64,000 bases of DNA from Alicyclobacillus fastidiosus (GTDB taxonomy: Bacteria > Bacillota > Bacilli > Alicyclobacillales > Alicyclobacillaceae), in the NCBI RefSeq assembly GCF_026651875.1, contig NZ_CP104067.1, positions 2,170,001 to 2,234,000 on the forward strand, written 5' to 3'. The translations under genes were made by a program, and so were the position numbers. Positions 25,780-34,513 of the stretch are shown here, one piece after another. Under the pieces are notes generated by a model, which saw only the letters and a program-made list of their open reading frames with translations, had not been told where the DNA came from and did no database searches. Position 1 is the first letter of the stretch. Every line of letters begins with the position of its first letter.

Positions 25780-26988
25780 TCATGAATGGCCATGAAGGTG
25801 AAATCGACCGGTCCTCTGTGATGAGACAACGGATAACGCGTAACAGATGAGAATGAAAAGACAAATCGCGAGAACGATACCAAGCCAGTGAAAGCTAACC
25901 CATATGAATCCACCCGACCAACCAATCACGCTTGAACCTACGTAATAGAACAGCAGATAAAGTGAGGATGCTGTCGCTTTTCGCTCGGCGGGGGACGCGA
26001 TTCCCACCCAGCCACTAGCCGTCGTATGTGCAGCAAAAAATCCAAATGCAAACACAGCGATGCCAAGGATTTTCATCCACAGGTTGGGTATGAGCGTGAG
26101 TAATGCACCAAAGACACATATTGCGCATGCCAACGATAGCAATTTTTGTCGAGTATGGCGATCCGCAAGTTTACCGAACATCGTGGAACTCCATGTGCCA
26201 ACTAAGTTGACAACAAACAAAAGCCCAAGCTCGGTTTGACTTAAATGGTAAGGAGTTTCTGTTAAGGGATAGCCAATGTAGTTGAAGAGCATGATGTACG
26301 CACCCATCACTAGAAAGCCTATACAATATAAGGAAAGCAATCGTTTGTTTACGAGGACGGCTGCCATTGCCTTGAGCGATTCGTGAAGAGGCATTTTCGC
26401 AGATTGGAAATTGCGTGAACGCGGTAGAGAATACGAAAACCACACGCTACATAGGAAACAGATAGCCCCCAAGACAAAGAAGGCGATTTGCCACGTAAAC
26501 CAGTCTGTCAGTGGACCAATTGCGACCCGCCCTACAAAGCCGCCTACAGCAGTTCCTGCCACATATGCACCCATCGTCCCACCAATACTCATTGGTGAAA
26601 TTTCCTCGTTCAAATATGCAATTGCAATGGCAGGAAACCCTGAGACACTAATCCCTTCGAGTAGGCGGATGAACAGAAAAATGACGAAACTGTGGCTAAA
26701 TGCGGATAGCATGGCAAGCACGGAAGTTGCGAACAGAGAAATGACCATCATCCGTTTTCGGCCCATTCGCCTTGATAAAAGGGGGACAAACAATAAACTC
26801 ACGGCGAGGGCAATGGTGGGGAGCGAGATGGACGCGCTTGCCGTCGCTGGTGAAATTTTGTACTGCGTCGAAAAAACATTGATTAATGGCTGTGGTGCGT
26901 ACAACACGGCGAACGTAACAATGCTCCCAAGCAACATACAAACTAATACTTTGCGGTAGTCCTGATCCTTCTTCTCGATGTATTGCAT
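25780..26988 (-). CDS. MFS transporter (YnfM/arabinose-exporter-like)
   Basis: 402 residues, about 12 membrane helices. The cytoplasmic loop 2-3 motif is LLSRRMGRKRMMVIS, and the first helix pair reads LYAPQPLINVFSTQY, as in YnfM-type drug or sugar-efflux permeases. The start is ATG 26988 with AAGGGAAATGGGAAG; 26 in-frame upstream codons are not conserved. It is divergent from a LysR regulator, the classic arrangement for an inducible exporter. Substrate not predictable. Confidence 0.88.
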   Translation of the reverse strand: MQYIEKKDQDYRKVLVCMLLGSIVTFAVLYAPQPLINVFSTQYKISPATASASISLPTIALAVSLLFVPLLSRRMGRKRMMVISLFATSVLAMLSAFSHSFVIFLFIRLLEGISVSGFPAIAIAYLNEEISPMSIGGTMGAYVAGTAVGGFVGRVAIGPLTDWFTWQIAFFVLGAICFLCSVWFSYSLPRSRNFQSAKMPLHESLKAMAAVLVNKRLLSLYCIGFLVMGAYIMLFNYIGYPLTETPYHLSQTELGLLFVVNLVGTWSSTMFGKLADRHTRQKLLSLACAICVFGALLTLIPNLWMKILGIAVFAFGFFAAHTTASGWVGIASPAERKATASSLYLLFYYVGSSVIGWSGGFIWVSFHWLGIVLAICLFILICYALSVVSSQRTGRFHLHGHS

Positions 26989-27154
26989 CTTCCCATTTCC
27001 CTTCCAACGGAGAGTCCCAAATGGAGGACGAGTGCGAATTTTATCCTTTCGTCGTCTCATGTACAACGGTCATTCTACAACGAACAAAATCATGTGTATA
27101 ATTTATCTTACTTATATAAACGATGCACGAATGATATGTATTGGGGGGTTTTTG

Positions 27155-28048
27155 TTGGATTGGTCTAAATTGGAGTATTTCAGAACTGTTGCCAGGACTC
27201 AACACTTTACCCGTGCTGCGGAATTGCTATCGCTGTCACAACCTGCTTTGAGCCGCGCTATGGCAAGCTTGGAACAGGAATTGGGCACAACGCTATTCGA
27301 TCGCCAAGGACGCAACGTAGTCCTCAACGAGTATGGGAAGACATTTCTTGAATATGTCGAAAAAGCTCTTCGAACGATGGATGAAGGGAAAACGAAAATC
27401 CAGGAAATGCTAGGCGTATCGAATAGAAGCGTTTCGTTGGCTTTTTTACCTACTTTAGGGCTGGGTTACGTTCCACAATTGGTTAAGGAGTTTAATAGAG
27501 ATCATCCGGACGTTCAAATTCAATTGTGGCAGAACCCCCATGAGACGATCATCAAGCAGCTCAAAACAGGTGATATTGACCTCGGCCTGTGCTTATCGCC
27601 TGTCAAGGAGTCAAACCTGGATTGGCGTGAACTGTTTTCGGAGGAGCTTTATGTTATCGTACCAACGGATCATCGACTCGCTTCAAAAGATTTCGTTCAG
27701 CTAACAGATATCGCGGACGAGCCATTCATCGGTATGAAACACGGAACGGGGTTACGCATTGTCATGGACGAGCTGTTCGATCAAGCAGGGTTCTCGCCGC
27801 GGATTGCTTTTGAAGGCGAGGAAGTACCTACTATAGCTGGACTCGTCGGTGCGGGACTGGGGGTTTCCCTAACTCCTTATTGGTCTGGACTCGATTTGTC
27901 CTCCGTGCGTTTACTCAGAGTATCGGAGCCTGTTTGCCGCCGCACAATTGGCATCGCATGGGTTGCCGACAAAGAATTATCGTTGGTGGCGATGAACTTG
28001 AAGGAACATATCCTAGAGTATGGAGCATTCATGAATCGTTGTTTCTAG
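27155..28048 (+). CDS. LysR-family transcriptional regulator
   Basis: 297 residues. The N-terminal HTH reads LEYFRTVARTQHFTRAAELL then SLSQPALSRAMASLEQELG; the effector domain follows (VSLAFLPTLGLGYVPQLVKEF, GDIDLGLCLSP, GLGVSLTPYW). This is the GltC/YwqM-like branch. I place the start at TTG 27155 (MDWSKLEYF) after GGGGGG; ATG 27131 is also in frame. A TATAAT at 27100-27105 could be its -10. It presumably controls the divergent MFS gene. Confidence 0.88.
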   Translation: MDWSKLEYFRTVARTQHFTRAAELLSLSQPALSRAMASLEQELGTTLFDRQGRNVVLNEYGKTFLEYVEKALRTMDEGKTKIQEMLGVSNRSVSLAFLPTLGLGYVPQLVKEFNRDHPDVQIQLWQNPHETIIKQLKTGDIDLGLCLSPVKESNLDWRELFSEELYVIVPTDHRLASKDFVQLTDIADEPFIGMKHGTGLRIVMDELFDQAGFSPRIAFEGEEVPTIAGLVGAGLGVSLTPYWSGLDLSSVRLLRVSEPVCRRTIGIAWVADKELSLVAMNLKEHILEYGAFMNRCF

Positions 28049-28088
28049 TTTAGTTCCAACAGGTGAAACACCATTGAGGTGTATAGCG

Positions 28089-28595
28089 ATGTATGTCAGG
28101 CAGCAAGGCGATATCCTGATGTTCAGGAGACTTCAAACACTTGAGGTCCGGGAGATCGACTGGATAGAACGCCTAAAAGATGGGCGGCAACCATACATCT
28201 ACTACCATTGTTCAGTGGTTGTAGATGAGAACACACAAATTGAGTCAGATGGGAAAATGGTCATTACGAACACGATTCCCAGTGGAGGTTTTGATGCGTT
28301 TAGACCGCCAATTCTCCCCGAGAACCGACAAAGAGGAGTTGAACAGGTGAAGAAGCTCGTTGGGCAAAAATACGACTGGGTACTCATCGTCGATGATGCC
28401 TTACGAGCCCTGACGCACAATCTGTTGCATCTGCCGATAAAATTCGTTGCACGGGAAGAACGGTATCGAAAGATCTGCTCGACAATCGTTGTGGCTTATC
28501 TAAATGCTGCTGGATGGAACCATGGACTCACGCAGAACGCGCTTCCGGAGGATATTTATATTGTGCTGCGGAATTATCAAGTGAGCACGGCCTAG
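28089..28595 (+). CDS. Permuted NlpC/P60-like (YiiX-type) protein
   Basis: 168 residues. It begins QQGDILMFRR, then YYHCSVVVDENTQIESDGK (His and the Glu-containing strand), and later a helix starting KICSTIVVAYLNAAGW. In circularly permuted papain-like YiiX/YebB proteins the His precedes and the nucleophilic Cys comes last in just such a helix, so C in ICST is the probable nucleophile. It may be an amidase or acyl hydrolase on lipid or peptide. No signal peptide. GAGGTG precedes ATG 28089. Assignment is by motif order only. Confidence 0.5.
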   Translation: MYVRQQGDILMFRRLQTLEVREIDWIERLKDGRQPYIYYHCSVVVDENTQIESDGKMVITNTIPSGGFDAFRPPILPENRQRGVEQVKKLVGQKYDWVLIVDDALRALTHNLLHLPIKFVAREERYRKICSTIVVAYLNAAGWNHGLTQNALPEDIYIVLRNYQVSTA

Positions 28596-28783
28596 GTGTA
28601 CTTGCAATCATTGTGTATTTCATCACTGTATCGGTCTTCAAGAGACATATACCCATTCGACCTCAAGTAGTCTGCTTTGTTATATTCGAATTTTTTCGAT
28701 AATGAATGACGATCGCCCTGAACAAGTGTAGATAGCGAAGGGGGTGCATGCTGAATAGCGGGTGAGGGGGATGTTCGAAAACG

Positions 28784-29017
28784 ATGAGAGATCATACGGC
28801 GGATCATAATCGATTAGGATTTGCTCTGATACTAGGTGCATTTTCAGCCTTGGGGCCATTTACGATAGACATGTATCTACCGTCATTTCCCCAAATTGCA
28901 CAGCAGTTTGGTGATTCTTCTCTCTGCCAGTCTTCTGGCTCTTCTCGCATACTACTTTCTAATCAGACAGTCACGGACTCGCTCTGGCATCGAAACGCTC
29001 AATCGAACCCTGTCTGA
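28784..29017 (+). pseudogene. N-terminal stub of a Bcr/CflA MFS drug exporter
   Basis: The frame begins HNRLGFALILGAFSALGPFT then IDMYLPSFPQIAQQFG, the unmistakable first helix of Bcr/CflA exporters. It then dissolves into unrelated Ser-rich sequence and stops after 77 codons; a real protein has ~400. GGGGG is present upstream, so the stub may still be translated. A 7-bp hairpin AGCTGTC/GACAGCT follows at 29052-29068. Confidence 0.8.
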
Positions 29018-29177
29018 AACAGCGGAGGAGAGTTGATCATCCATTCCTCAAAGCTGTCCTCGACAGCTCTGATCATTTTGTAAGGTAGGAAATGACATTT
29101 TCGGCTTTAGAGCTAAATTAGATATTTGTTCGCTAACGTGTGAGTGTACAGTAACCCTAGCGTAGGAGGACGTCACA

Positions 29178-29579
29178 GTGAACTTTGATCAAATCGAACG
29201 CCAGGCGAATACCATCCAGCAGCACAACACAAATATCATCCAACAATTACAGCAGGTAGCACAAAACATACAGGGTCTCGACATTGATGAATCACAAAAG
29301 ATGAACTTGATTTATTCGCTTAAGGAGTTAGCTCTCTCTGTTCGTGGTTTGAATCAAGAAACAACGGGGCTAATTCAGAACGCTGCCAACTATATTGACC
29401 ATCTAGAGCAAAGCCATCCGCAATATGACCAGTTTCAGCAACGATATCCACAACAGTATCAGCAGCCAGTCGCTCGACAGAACGGTGGATTTTGGAATAC
29501 GATCCTTCAGTCTGCTGAAATGGGTGCGGGATTCGCTATCGGCGAAGACATTGTAGATGACATATTTAGGATTTTATAA
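29178..29579 (+). CDS. Hypothetical Gln-rich helical protein
   Basis: 133 residues from GTG 29178 after TAGGAGGA. Residues 1-80 are predicted helical with heptad-like spacing (IERQANTIQQHNTNIIQQLQ, SLKELALSVRGLNQETT), then a Gln/Tyr/Pro linker (YPQQYQQP) and a short hydrophobic C-terminal segment (MGAGFAIGEDIVDDIF). Looks like a coiled-coil spore or envelope protein, but the family is not recognised. Own terminator follows. Confidence 0.68.
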   Translation: MNFDQIERQANTIQQHNTNIIQQLQQVAQNIQGLDIDESQKMNLIYSLKELALSVRGLNQETTGLIQNAANYIDHLEQSHPQYDQFQQRYPQQYQQPVARQNGGFWNTILQSAEMGAGFAIGEDIVDDIFRIL

Positions 29580-29658
29580 TGAGCAGTAGATACGCCGAAT
29601 ATCTTCGGTTGCAGTAGCGAAGAAAGACGCGAGACACCACAACGCGTTGATGCAGAAA

Positions 29659-29697
29659 TGACGAAACGCCTCATTTGAGGCGTTTCGTCAGGATTTT
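29659..29697 (+). terminator. Strong terminator
   Basis: Perfect 15-bp stem TGACGAAACGCCTCA / TGAGGCGTTTCGTCA with a tight loop, then GGATTTTTAT. Ends the Gln-rich protein gene; faces the mntH remnant. Confidence 0.85.
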
Positions 29698-29764
29698 TAT
29701 AGGGGATTGGATGGTCTTTACCGCCCTGATTACTCGCTTAATTCCACCGCAATTCCTCCTCATC

Positions 29765-31059
29765 TTAAAACGGCAACGTACCGCCAAACGTCAGGTAGAG
29801 AAGCAGAATGTTTAAAGATAAAATCACGATTGCGCAAAGTATCGCGGCGAACGTCACAATTCGTTTGTTCACGAGAACGCCCATGATATCGCGTCGCCTA
29901 GTGAAATAAATCAGTGAAAGGATAGGCATTGGAAGCACAAGGCTCAGGACAACCTGGCTGATGACGAGTGTCCGAGTGGGATCGACACCCAATGCCACGA
30001 TGAGAAAGGTCGGCAACATAGTGATCACACGGCGCAGCCACAACGGGATGGTGAAACCCACAAACCCTTGCATGATCACGGACCCAGCCATGGTTCCGAC
30101 GGCGGAGCTGGAAATTCCAGACGCTAATAGAGAAACCAAGAAGGCGGATGCAGCAGCAGGCCCAAGCAGTGGTGTGAGCATTTTATATGCAGACGGGATA
30201 TCGGCAACGCCTGTATGGCCGGACCCATGAAACGCGGAAGCTGCCATGAACATCATCGCGAGATTGATCAGCCCGGCAAGGGACATGGCGATTATGACTT
30301 CCTTCGTATTGAAGCGGAAAATACTTCGCTTTTCCTCTTCGTTACGGGCGGCTATTCGATGCTGTGTCAAACCCGAATGCAGATAGACGGCGTGGGGCAT
30401 CACTGTTGCACCAATCACGCCTACAGAGAGCAGCACTGCATCACTGTTGCCCAGCCAAGGCACGACGCTGTGGTAGGCAATTTGACTGAACTGCGGCTTC
30501 GCAAGTACGGTCTCAATCACATAACAGATGGCGATCACGACGACGAACGCAGCGATAAATTTTTCTAGCGGTCGAAAGCCCAGGCGCTCTAACATGAGAA
30601 TGAGATACGTGGTGATCCCCGTCAGTACGGTGGCCAATAGCATCGGTATATGAAATAGTAAATTCAATCCCAACGTGGCTCCTAAAAACTCTGCAATGTC
30701 TGTCGCCATGGCAGCGACCTCAGAAAAACCCCACATGATGTACGACAGCCATTTTGGGCAATACGCGCGACACATCTCAGGCAAATTCATGCCAGTGGCG
30801 ATTCCCAACTTTGCCGACATGTTCTGAATCAACTGGCCATCAGATTTGCGATCACAACCACCCAAAGCAACTTGTATCCGAACTCAGAGCCACTCTGGAT
30901 GTTGGTGGCGTAGTTGCCGGGATCGATATAGGCGATGGAAGCGACAAATGCGGGTCCGAGAAAGGGCAGTAGTGCGCGAATCCCCTTCCTTTTGTGCGTG
31001 ATGGATTCTCTCGCCGCAACGACAGCCTTATTCTCTGCTGGAACAGGCGATGTACCCAA
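29765..31059 (-). pseudogene. mntH: NRAMP-family manganese transporter, frameshifted
   Basis: The two minus-strand frames join into one MntH. The first ([40 protein letters not shown]) ends in a stop; the second resumes at [20 protein letters not shown] and continues with MPHAVYLHSGLTQ to the end. At 30833/30834 one base is missing: family sequence expects a T in NLMAMLIQ, where the read has GCCAGTTGATT. DPGN and MPH motifs, both needed for Mn2+/H+ symport, are intact on either side, so a one-base repair restores the protein. It is either a recent pseudogene or a sequencing error. Start TTG 31059 after GAGAGGTGG. Confidence 0.85.
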
Positions 31060-31095
31060 GTGACTAACCACCTCTCATATAAATGTATTCACAAA

Positions 31096-31113
31096 TGTTT
31101 CTCTTGAGAAACA
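31096..31113. promoter_or_regulatory. Operator dyad before mntH
   Basis: TGTTTCTC-TT-GAGAAACA, perfect 8-base arms, between the mntH start and a minus-strand -10 TATAAT at 31142-31147. Placement downstream of the -10 suits a repressor such as MntR; the sequence is only loosely like the Bacillus MntR box. Confidence 0.55.
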
Positions 31114-31147
31114 CTTTTAGACGCGGGAAACTTTCGTGATTATTATA

Positions 31148-31620
31148 CTGCGGTGGCTGACAAATGTGTACAGATTTTTTGCCTTAGAGCAAGAAATTTT
31201 TAGGCGGGAAACAAAGTTGGTGTTCGGAAACAAATGTCGTGAAGACGATTTCGTTTGGCTTCAGCTCTCCATGCACCGACCGCTCACAACACGCTCGGGA
31301 CGACACAATGCGATACCATGGGCTAACGACGGAAAAATTCGTCGAGTAATCTCATTCACCGAGGAATAAATCTAGGCGCGAACTCCTTTTCAAAACGCAC
31401 AATGAAAAAGGGCGTCACAATTAAGCTGTCGAAGGTGTGATTGACTGCCCACGTTCGAGGTGAAGGAATTGGGGATTTGCTAAAAGGAGGTGAAATGGCA
31501 TGCGCGTTAGCGGGGGATGGATTCTTGTCCGGACGAGAGAGCAAAAAGTCACTTTGGTGCGATCACGGCAATTCGCTACAGCGAGAGATGGCCCTTCCAC
31601 CGATATTTTTAGATCTATTG
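31148..31620. other. Gene-poor stretch before the ars remnant
   Basis: About 470 bases with no recognised gene. A strong Shine-Dalgarno AAAAGGAGGTGA at 31482 precedes a 42-codon frame starting at the ATG at 31500 (MRVSGGWILVRTREQKVTLV) that ends where the arsB-like frame begins. It may be a short leader protein or the stub of an ars-operon gene. TTTTGCCTTAGAGCAAGAAA near 31177 resembles an MntR box. Confidence 0.35.
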
Positions 31621-31624
31621 AATC

Positions 31625-32056
31625 ATGAAACTTTTGAAGTTCGACACGAAGAAGATGTTGCCGTTTGTGCTGGCGAGTGGATTTATCGCGGATACCACTT
31701 CGTTGCCACTCATCGTGAGCAACCTCGTGAACATCGTGTCGGCCGATTACTTTGGAATTGGCTTTATACGATACGCGTTGCACATGATTGTCCCGGATCT
31801 GTTTTCGTTTGGCGCGAGTCTCTTGATGCTGCGCCTGTTCTTCCAGAAGGGTATCCCTGCTCACTACAACCCCAGTGATTTGCCTGAATCAAGGCAAGCC
31901 ATTGTGCACGTGGGCATGTTTCGAACGTCTTGGGTGATTCTTGTGCCGTGAAGATCGGCTGGGGTCAATACTTTAGGGTAGGGGTGGTGCTCACCGTTCC
32001 AACGTTGTTCGTCACGCTCTCAGGTCTTTATATGTGGCTATCATTAGTTCACTAAC
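31625..32056 (+). pseudogene. arsB: Arsenite efflux pump ArsB, internal and C-terminal fragments
   Basis: One frame gives FVLASGFIADTTSLPLIVSN, LVNIVSADYFGIGF and [12 protein letters not shown], the central part of ArsB. After the stop at 31951 another frame gives [20 protein letters not shown] and YMWLSLVH, the end of ArsB. The first ~250 residues and the joining segment are missing, so the pump cannot work. No arsR or arsC was found. Short frames with good ribosome sites follow (32146-32208, MDSHSHEVSSETRAMVSVVA). Confidence 0.8.
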
Positions 32057-32275
32057 ATTAGGAGGATGGTGGTGATTCATTCATCGCTTATCGAGTCGCA
32101 GACCGCTCTGTGAGCACGACATCGCGAGCGGACGGAGGTGATACGATGGATTCCCATTCGCATGAAGTTTCAAGCGAGACGCGAGCGATGGTGAGTGTCG
32201 TGGCATGAATATCCTAGACGGCGCATATAACATATCAATTGATTTGGCGATGAAGTTCGTCATTCAACGCCAATG

Positions 32276-32316
32276 GCCCCTACTGCTTCTTATCCCTTGC
32301 AGTAGGGGCTTGGTTT
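32276..32316 (+). terminator. Terminator just before the TerC-family gene
   Basis: GCCCCTACTGC / GCAGTAGGGGC (11 bp) followed by TTGGTTTTG, ending 18 bases before the next ATG. It may stop ars-region transcripts, or act as an attenuator in the leader of the TerC-family gene. Confidence 0.7.
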
Positions 32317-32333
32317 TGTATAGGAGTGTCGAT

Positions 32334-32981
32334 ATGGCGTCGGTCTTCGGGATTTGTACAATCGTAGTGATTACAGCGATCGATAATGCGTTGTTAGCAG
32401 GGGTACTCATCCCACATATGCAACGTGGCCAAAAGAAAATTGCCGTCACAGTCGTCGCAGTGCTACTCGCGGTGTCGCAAGTTGTCTTCTCGGCTAGTGT
32501 GGACTATTTCATGCAGCATGTGATTTTTCGAGTGGTGGCCATTGTGGTGCTTGCTTGGATGTCCGTTCGCGTGTTGTACGTCGGGATGAGGAGTTCTGAT
32601 AGACTGTTTGCCTCGATATTACGGTTATTTTTTGTGACACTGGTTGGGAATCTAGACAATATCATTTGGCTCGGTTCCACGTTACATGGAGATAGGTTAT
32701 GGCTCACTCTGTCTTCATTCATCAGCATCCCGATCTTCATCTTCATCACTCTGTTTTTGTCCGACCAAATCGAGAAACAGGTGTGGATTCTCCCATTAGG
32801 TGCCGGGATGATGGCGTGGGCGGCATCGACGTTGATGTTTGACCTCCCAGTGATGAAGCGTTTTATCGCAGGATTAGACGATGCTCCATTCATGACCTTT
32901 CAGTGTCTGATGACGGCGATGATTTTAGCCATTGGGTTGTGTGTCAGGAAATTTTTGTCGCAGAAGAATGCGTCAAAATGA
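32334..32981 (+). CDS. TerC/YjbE-family integral membrane protein
   Basis: 215 residues with about seven membrane helices. The TerC hallmark is the acidic pair in helix 1, ITAIDNALLAGVLIP, and again in LVGNLDNIIWLGS; SSFISIPIFIFITLF and GAGMMAWAASTLMFDLPVMK are typical. Members of this family export Mn2+ or help load metalloenzymes. The start is ATG 32334 after ATAGGAG; the open frame upstream crosses the terminator. Its position near mntH suggests Mn2+ homeostasis. Confidence 0.8.
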   Translation: MASVFGICTIVVITAIDNALLAGVLIPHMQRGQKKIAVTVVAVLLAVSQVVFSASVDYFMQHVIFRVVAIVVLAWMSVRVLYVGMRSSDRLFASILRLFFVTLVGNLDNIIWLGSTLHGDRLWLTLSSFISIPIFIFITLFLSDQIEKQVWILPLGAGMMAWAASTLMFDLPVMKRFIAGLDDAPFMTFQCLMTAMILAIGLCVRKFLSQKNASK

Positions 32982-33254
32982 CCTGTCGACAGGTGAGAAA
33001 CTACCGCCGTTGTGGCGTTAGGTAGTCTCCCGATTAAGTTTGCGATAATGAATGCTGATAACCATCCCATTCCTTTCACCTTTCCCGATGTGTTTCTACA
33101 CTCGGAACAATCGGGAACTAGGTCGCAGTGCTCGACACTTTCCACCAAACTTCCCTATCACTTCGCTTCGGCTCTTATCCATGTACGACTGCACGATTTG
33201 ATTGAACCGGACGGGTGAACCAAGTAGTCCGCCTGTCTTGGCCGAAAGTGGGGA
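32982..33254. other. Intergenic DNA between TerC-family and crcB genes
   Basis: About 270 bases between convergent genes; no gene or clear terminator recognised. Confidence 0.35.
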
Positions 33255-33614
33255 TTATGCCCACAGTTCAGTGATCCAAGCTAAAATTAGGCCCACGCCG
33301 AGCGAACTAAATAGGTAAAAGATGCTCAGTCGCCGGTTCTCTCGAAACAATGTAACGGTTTCGACCGACAGTGTGGAGAAGGTGGTAAAACCGCCACAGA
33401 ATCCTGTGCCGAGCAACAAAAAAAGGTCTGGAGACGCATTCTGTAGACTGAGGGTAAACAGCCCTAAAAGGGTGGTTCCGACTACATTGACGAGCCACGT
33501 TCCCCAAGGGAAGACAGATTTATTCACGTTGGTAAGTGCAACGCCGATTCCATATCGTGCGACGGCGCCGATGGCAGAACCGACGCCAGCCAGTACAGGG
33601 AAACACGCATTCAT
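33255..33614 (-). CDS. crcB: CrcB/Fluc fluoride channel subunit 2
   Basis: 119-residue four-helix Fluc subunit. The family signatures are AVARYGIGVAL, FPWGTWLVNVVGTTLLG (the WGT..VN pore motif) and GFCGGFTTFSTLSVE (phenylalanine-box and Na+ site loop). GGGAGG precedes ATG 33614, which overlaps the stop of the other subunit by 4 bases. Two different subunits together suggest a heterodimeric dual-topology fluoride channel. Confidence 0.92.
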   Translation of the reverse strand: MNACFPVLAGVGSAIGAVARYGIGVALTNVNKSVFPWGTWLVNVVGTTLLGLFTLSLQNASPDLFLLLGTGFCGGFTTFSTLSVETVTLFRENRRLSIFYLFSSLGVGLILAWITELWA

Positions 33615-34009
33615 GCCGAAACCTCCCTGACGTCTGTTTCCTTCCTCGAACCAGCCCATCGCACCGCACGCTCACCAATGTAAGCCAGTAGCGGACCGAA
33701 ACTGAGACTGACGATCACGTAGACAATTGCGGAGAATGCATGCGCCTTGGCGAGGTGGATGGTTCCGACGCAGAACGTAGAAAACGTGGTAAATGAGCCT
33801 ATGATTCCGGTCCCAATTCCGTTTTGCAGCCAAAGTTTCATCTTTGTGCTGGCTGCCATGCCGTACAATGCGCCCAACGCCAGCGAACCAACTAAGTTAA
33901 TCACGAGGATGTCTAGCGGAAACCCACTGGGACACGGGATGACGAATCCCAAAAAATAGCGAAACACCCCACCGATGATACCGCCGATAAAAATCGCAAT
34001 CAGATTCAT
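33611..34009 (-). CDS. crcB: CrcB/Fluc fluoride channel subunit 1
   Basis: 132 residues, four helices. Signatures: GGIIGGVFRYFLGF, LDILVINLVGSLALGALYG, and GIIGSFTTFSTFCVG. The start is ATG 34009 after AAAGGAGAA; a longer open frame runs upstream through the riboswitch and is rejected. First gene of the pair and directly downstream of a fluoride riboswitch, which confirms the role in F- export. Confidence 0.93.
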   Translation of the reverse strand: MNLIAIFIGGIIGGVFRYFLGFVIPCPSGFPLDILVINLVGSLALGALYGMAASTKMKLWLQNGIGTGIIGSFTTFSTFCVGTIHLAKAHAFSAIVYVIVSLSFGPLLAYIGERAVRWAGSRKETDVREVSA

Positions 34010-34096
34010 CGAAGTTCTCCTTTGGGCTCTTATTTTGCGTGTGAGGACTCGTTCGCAAGTAGGACGACATCCTGGAACGCCCCTTCCTGGATCCAA

Positions 34097-34150
34097 CAAA
34101 AATGGCTCCTGCAGATAACCGTGACTGTACACAGTTCCTGCAGGAGCCAT
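34097..34150 (-). terminator. Fluoride-riboswitch expression platform
   Basis: Perfect 13-bp stem ATGGCTCCTGCAG / CTGCAGGAGCCAT (34102-34114 and 34138-34150) followed on the minus strand by TTTTTG. The 5' arm overlaps the 3' end of the aptamer, so fluoride binding can block terminator formation. Confidence 0.88.
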
Positions 34151-34192
34151 CAGCCCAGGTCGGGCGGTTAATGGTGAGCTCCATCACCGATT
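34136..34192 (-). ncRNA. Fluoride riboswitch (crcB motif)
   Basis: Minus strand reads TCGGTGATGGAGCTCACC, then ATTAACCGCC, then GCTGATGGCTCCTGC. This matches the crcB consensus: GGNGATGG...CNCC stem-loop, the AACCGCC pseudoknot side and the conserved GCTGATGRCTCCT(A/G)C. It lies about 125 bases before the first crcB and overlaps an intrinsic terminator, so it is an ON switch for fluoride export. Confidence 0.93.
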
Positions 34193-34246
34193 CAGTTGTG
34201 ATCATTGTATAAGAAAATCGCCCAGAGTTCTAGGTATCCGCTCGTA

Positions 34247-34281
34247 CTAAAAAGTGCCCTCGGCCGCAAGCGACCGAGGGC
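34247..34281 (-). terminator. Orphan terminator-like hairpin
   Basis: GCCCTCGG / CCGAGGGC stem, on the minus strand followed by ACTTTTTAG. No minus-strand gene is seen upstream of it; it may shield the riboswitch promoter from read-through or end a small RNA. Confidence 0.5.
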
Positions 34282-34513
34282 TAAAGGAGTAAAAGGGTGT
34301 GTACGATGTTTACTGTATCACATTGTGTCCACGTAAGGACGGGTCCGGATATTCATCATAAAATCCCGTTGGAGACGTAGGTCGTTGGTCGATAGCCCAT
34401 TTGGCTAAAATTCCATGTGTTCGTGACGCCCTCCTGATACAATTGATCTGTCTTTACGATCTTGCGGTTTACGCATGTACGAAACCATCAAGTGGTGAGG
34501 TGGAGGGAGAAGC

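Noticed and set aside
31421..31878. Frames of ~145 codons on both strands over the arsB remnant
   Set aside because: Shadows of the arsB frame, whose similarity to ArsB is unmistakable.
32100..32333. yybP-ykoY manganese riboswitch before the TerC-family gene
   Set aside because: The conserved loop sequences of that RNA are not present; only a simple terminator hairpin is seen.
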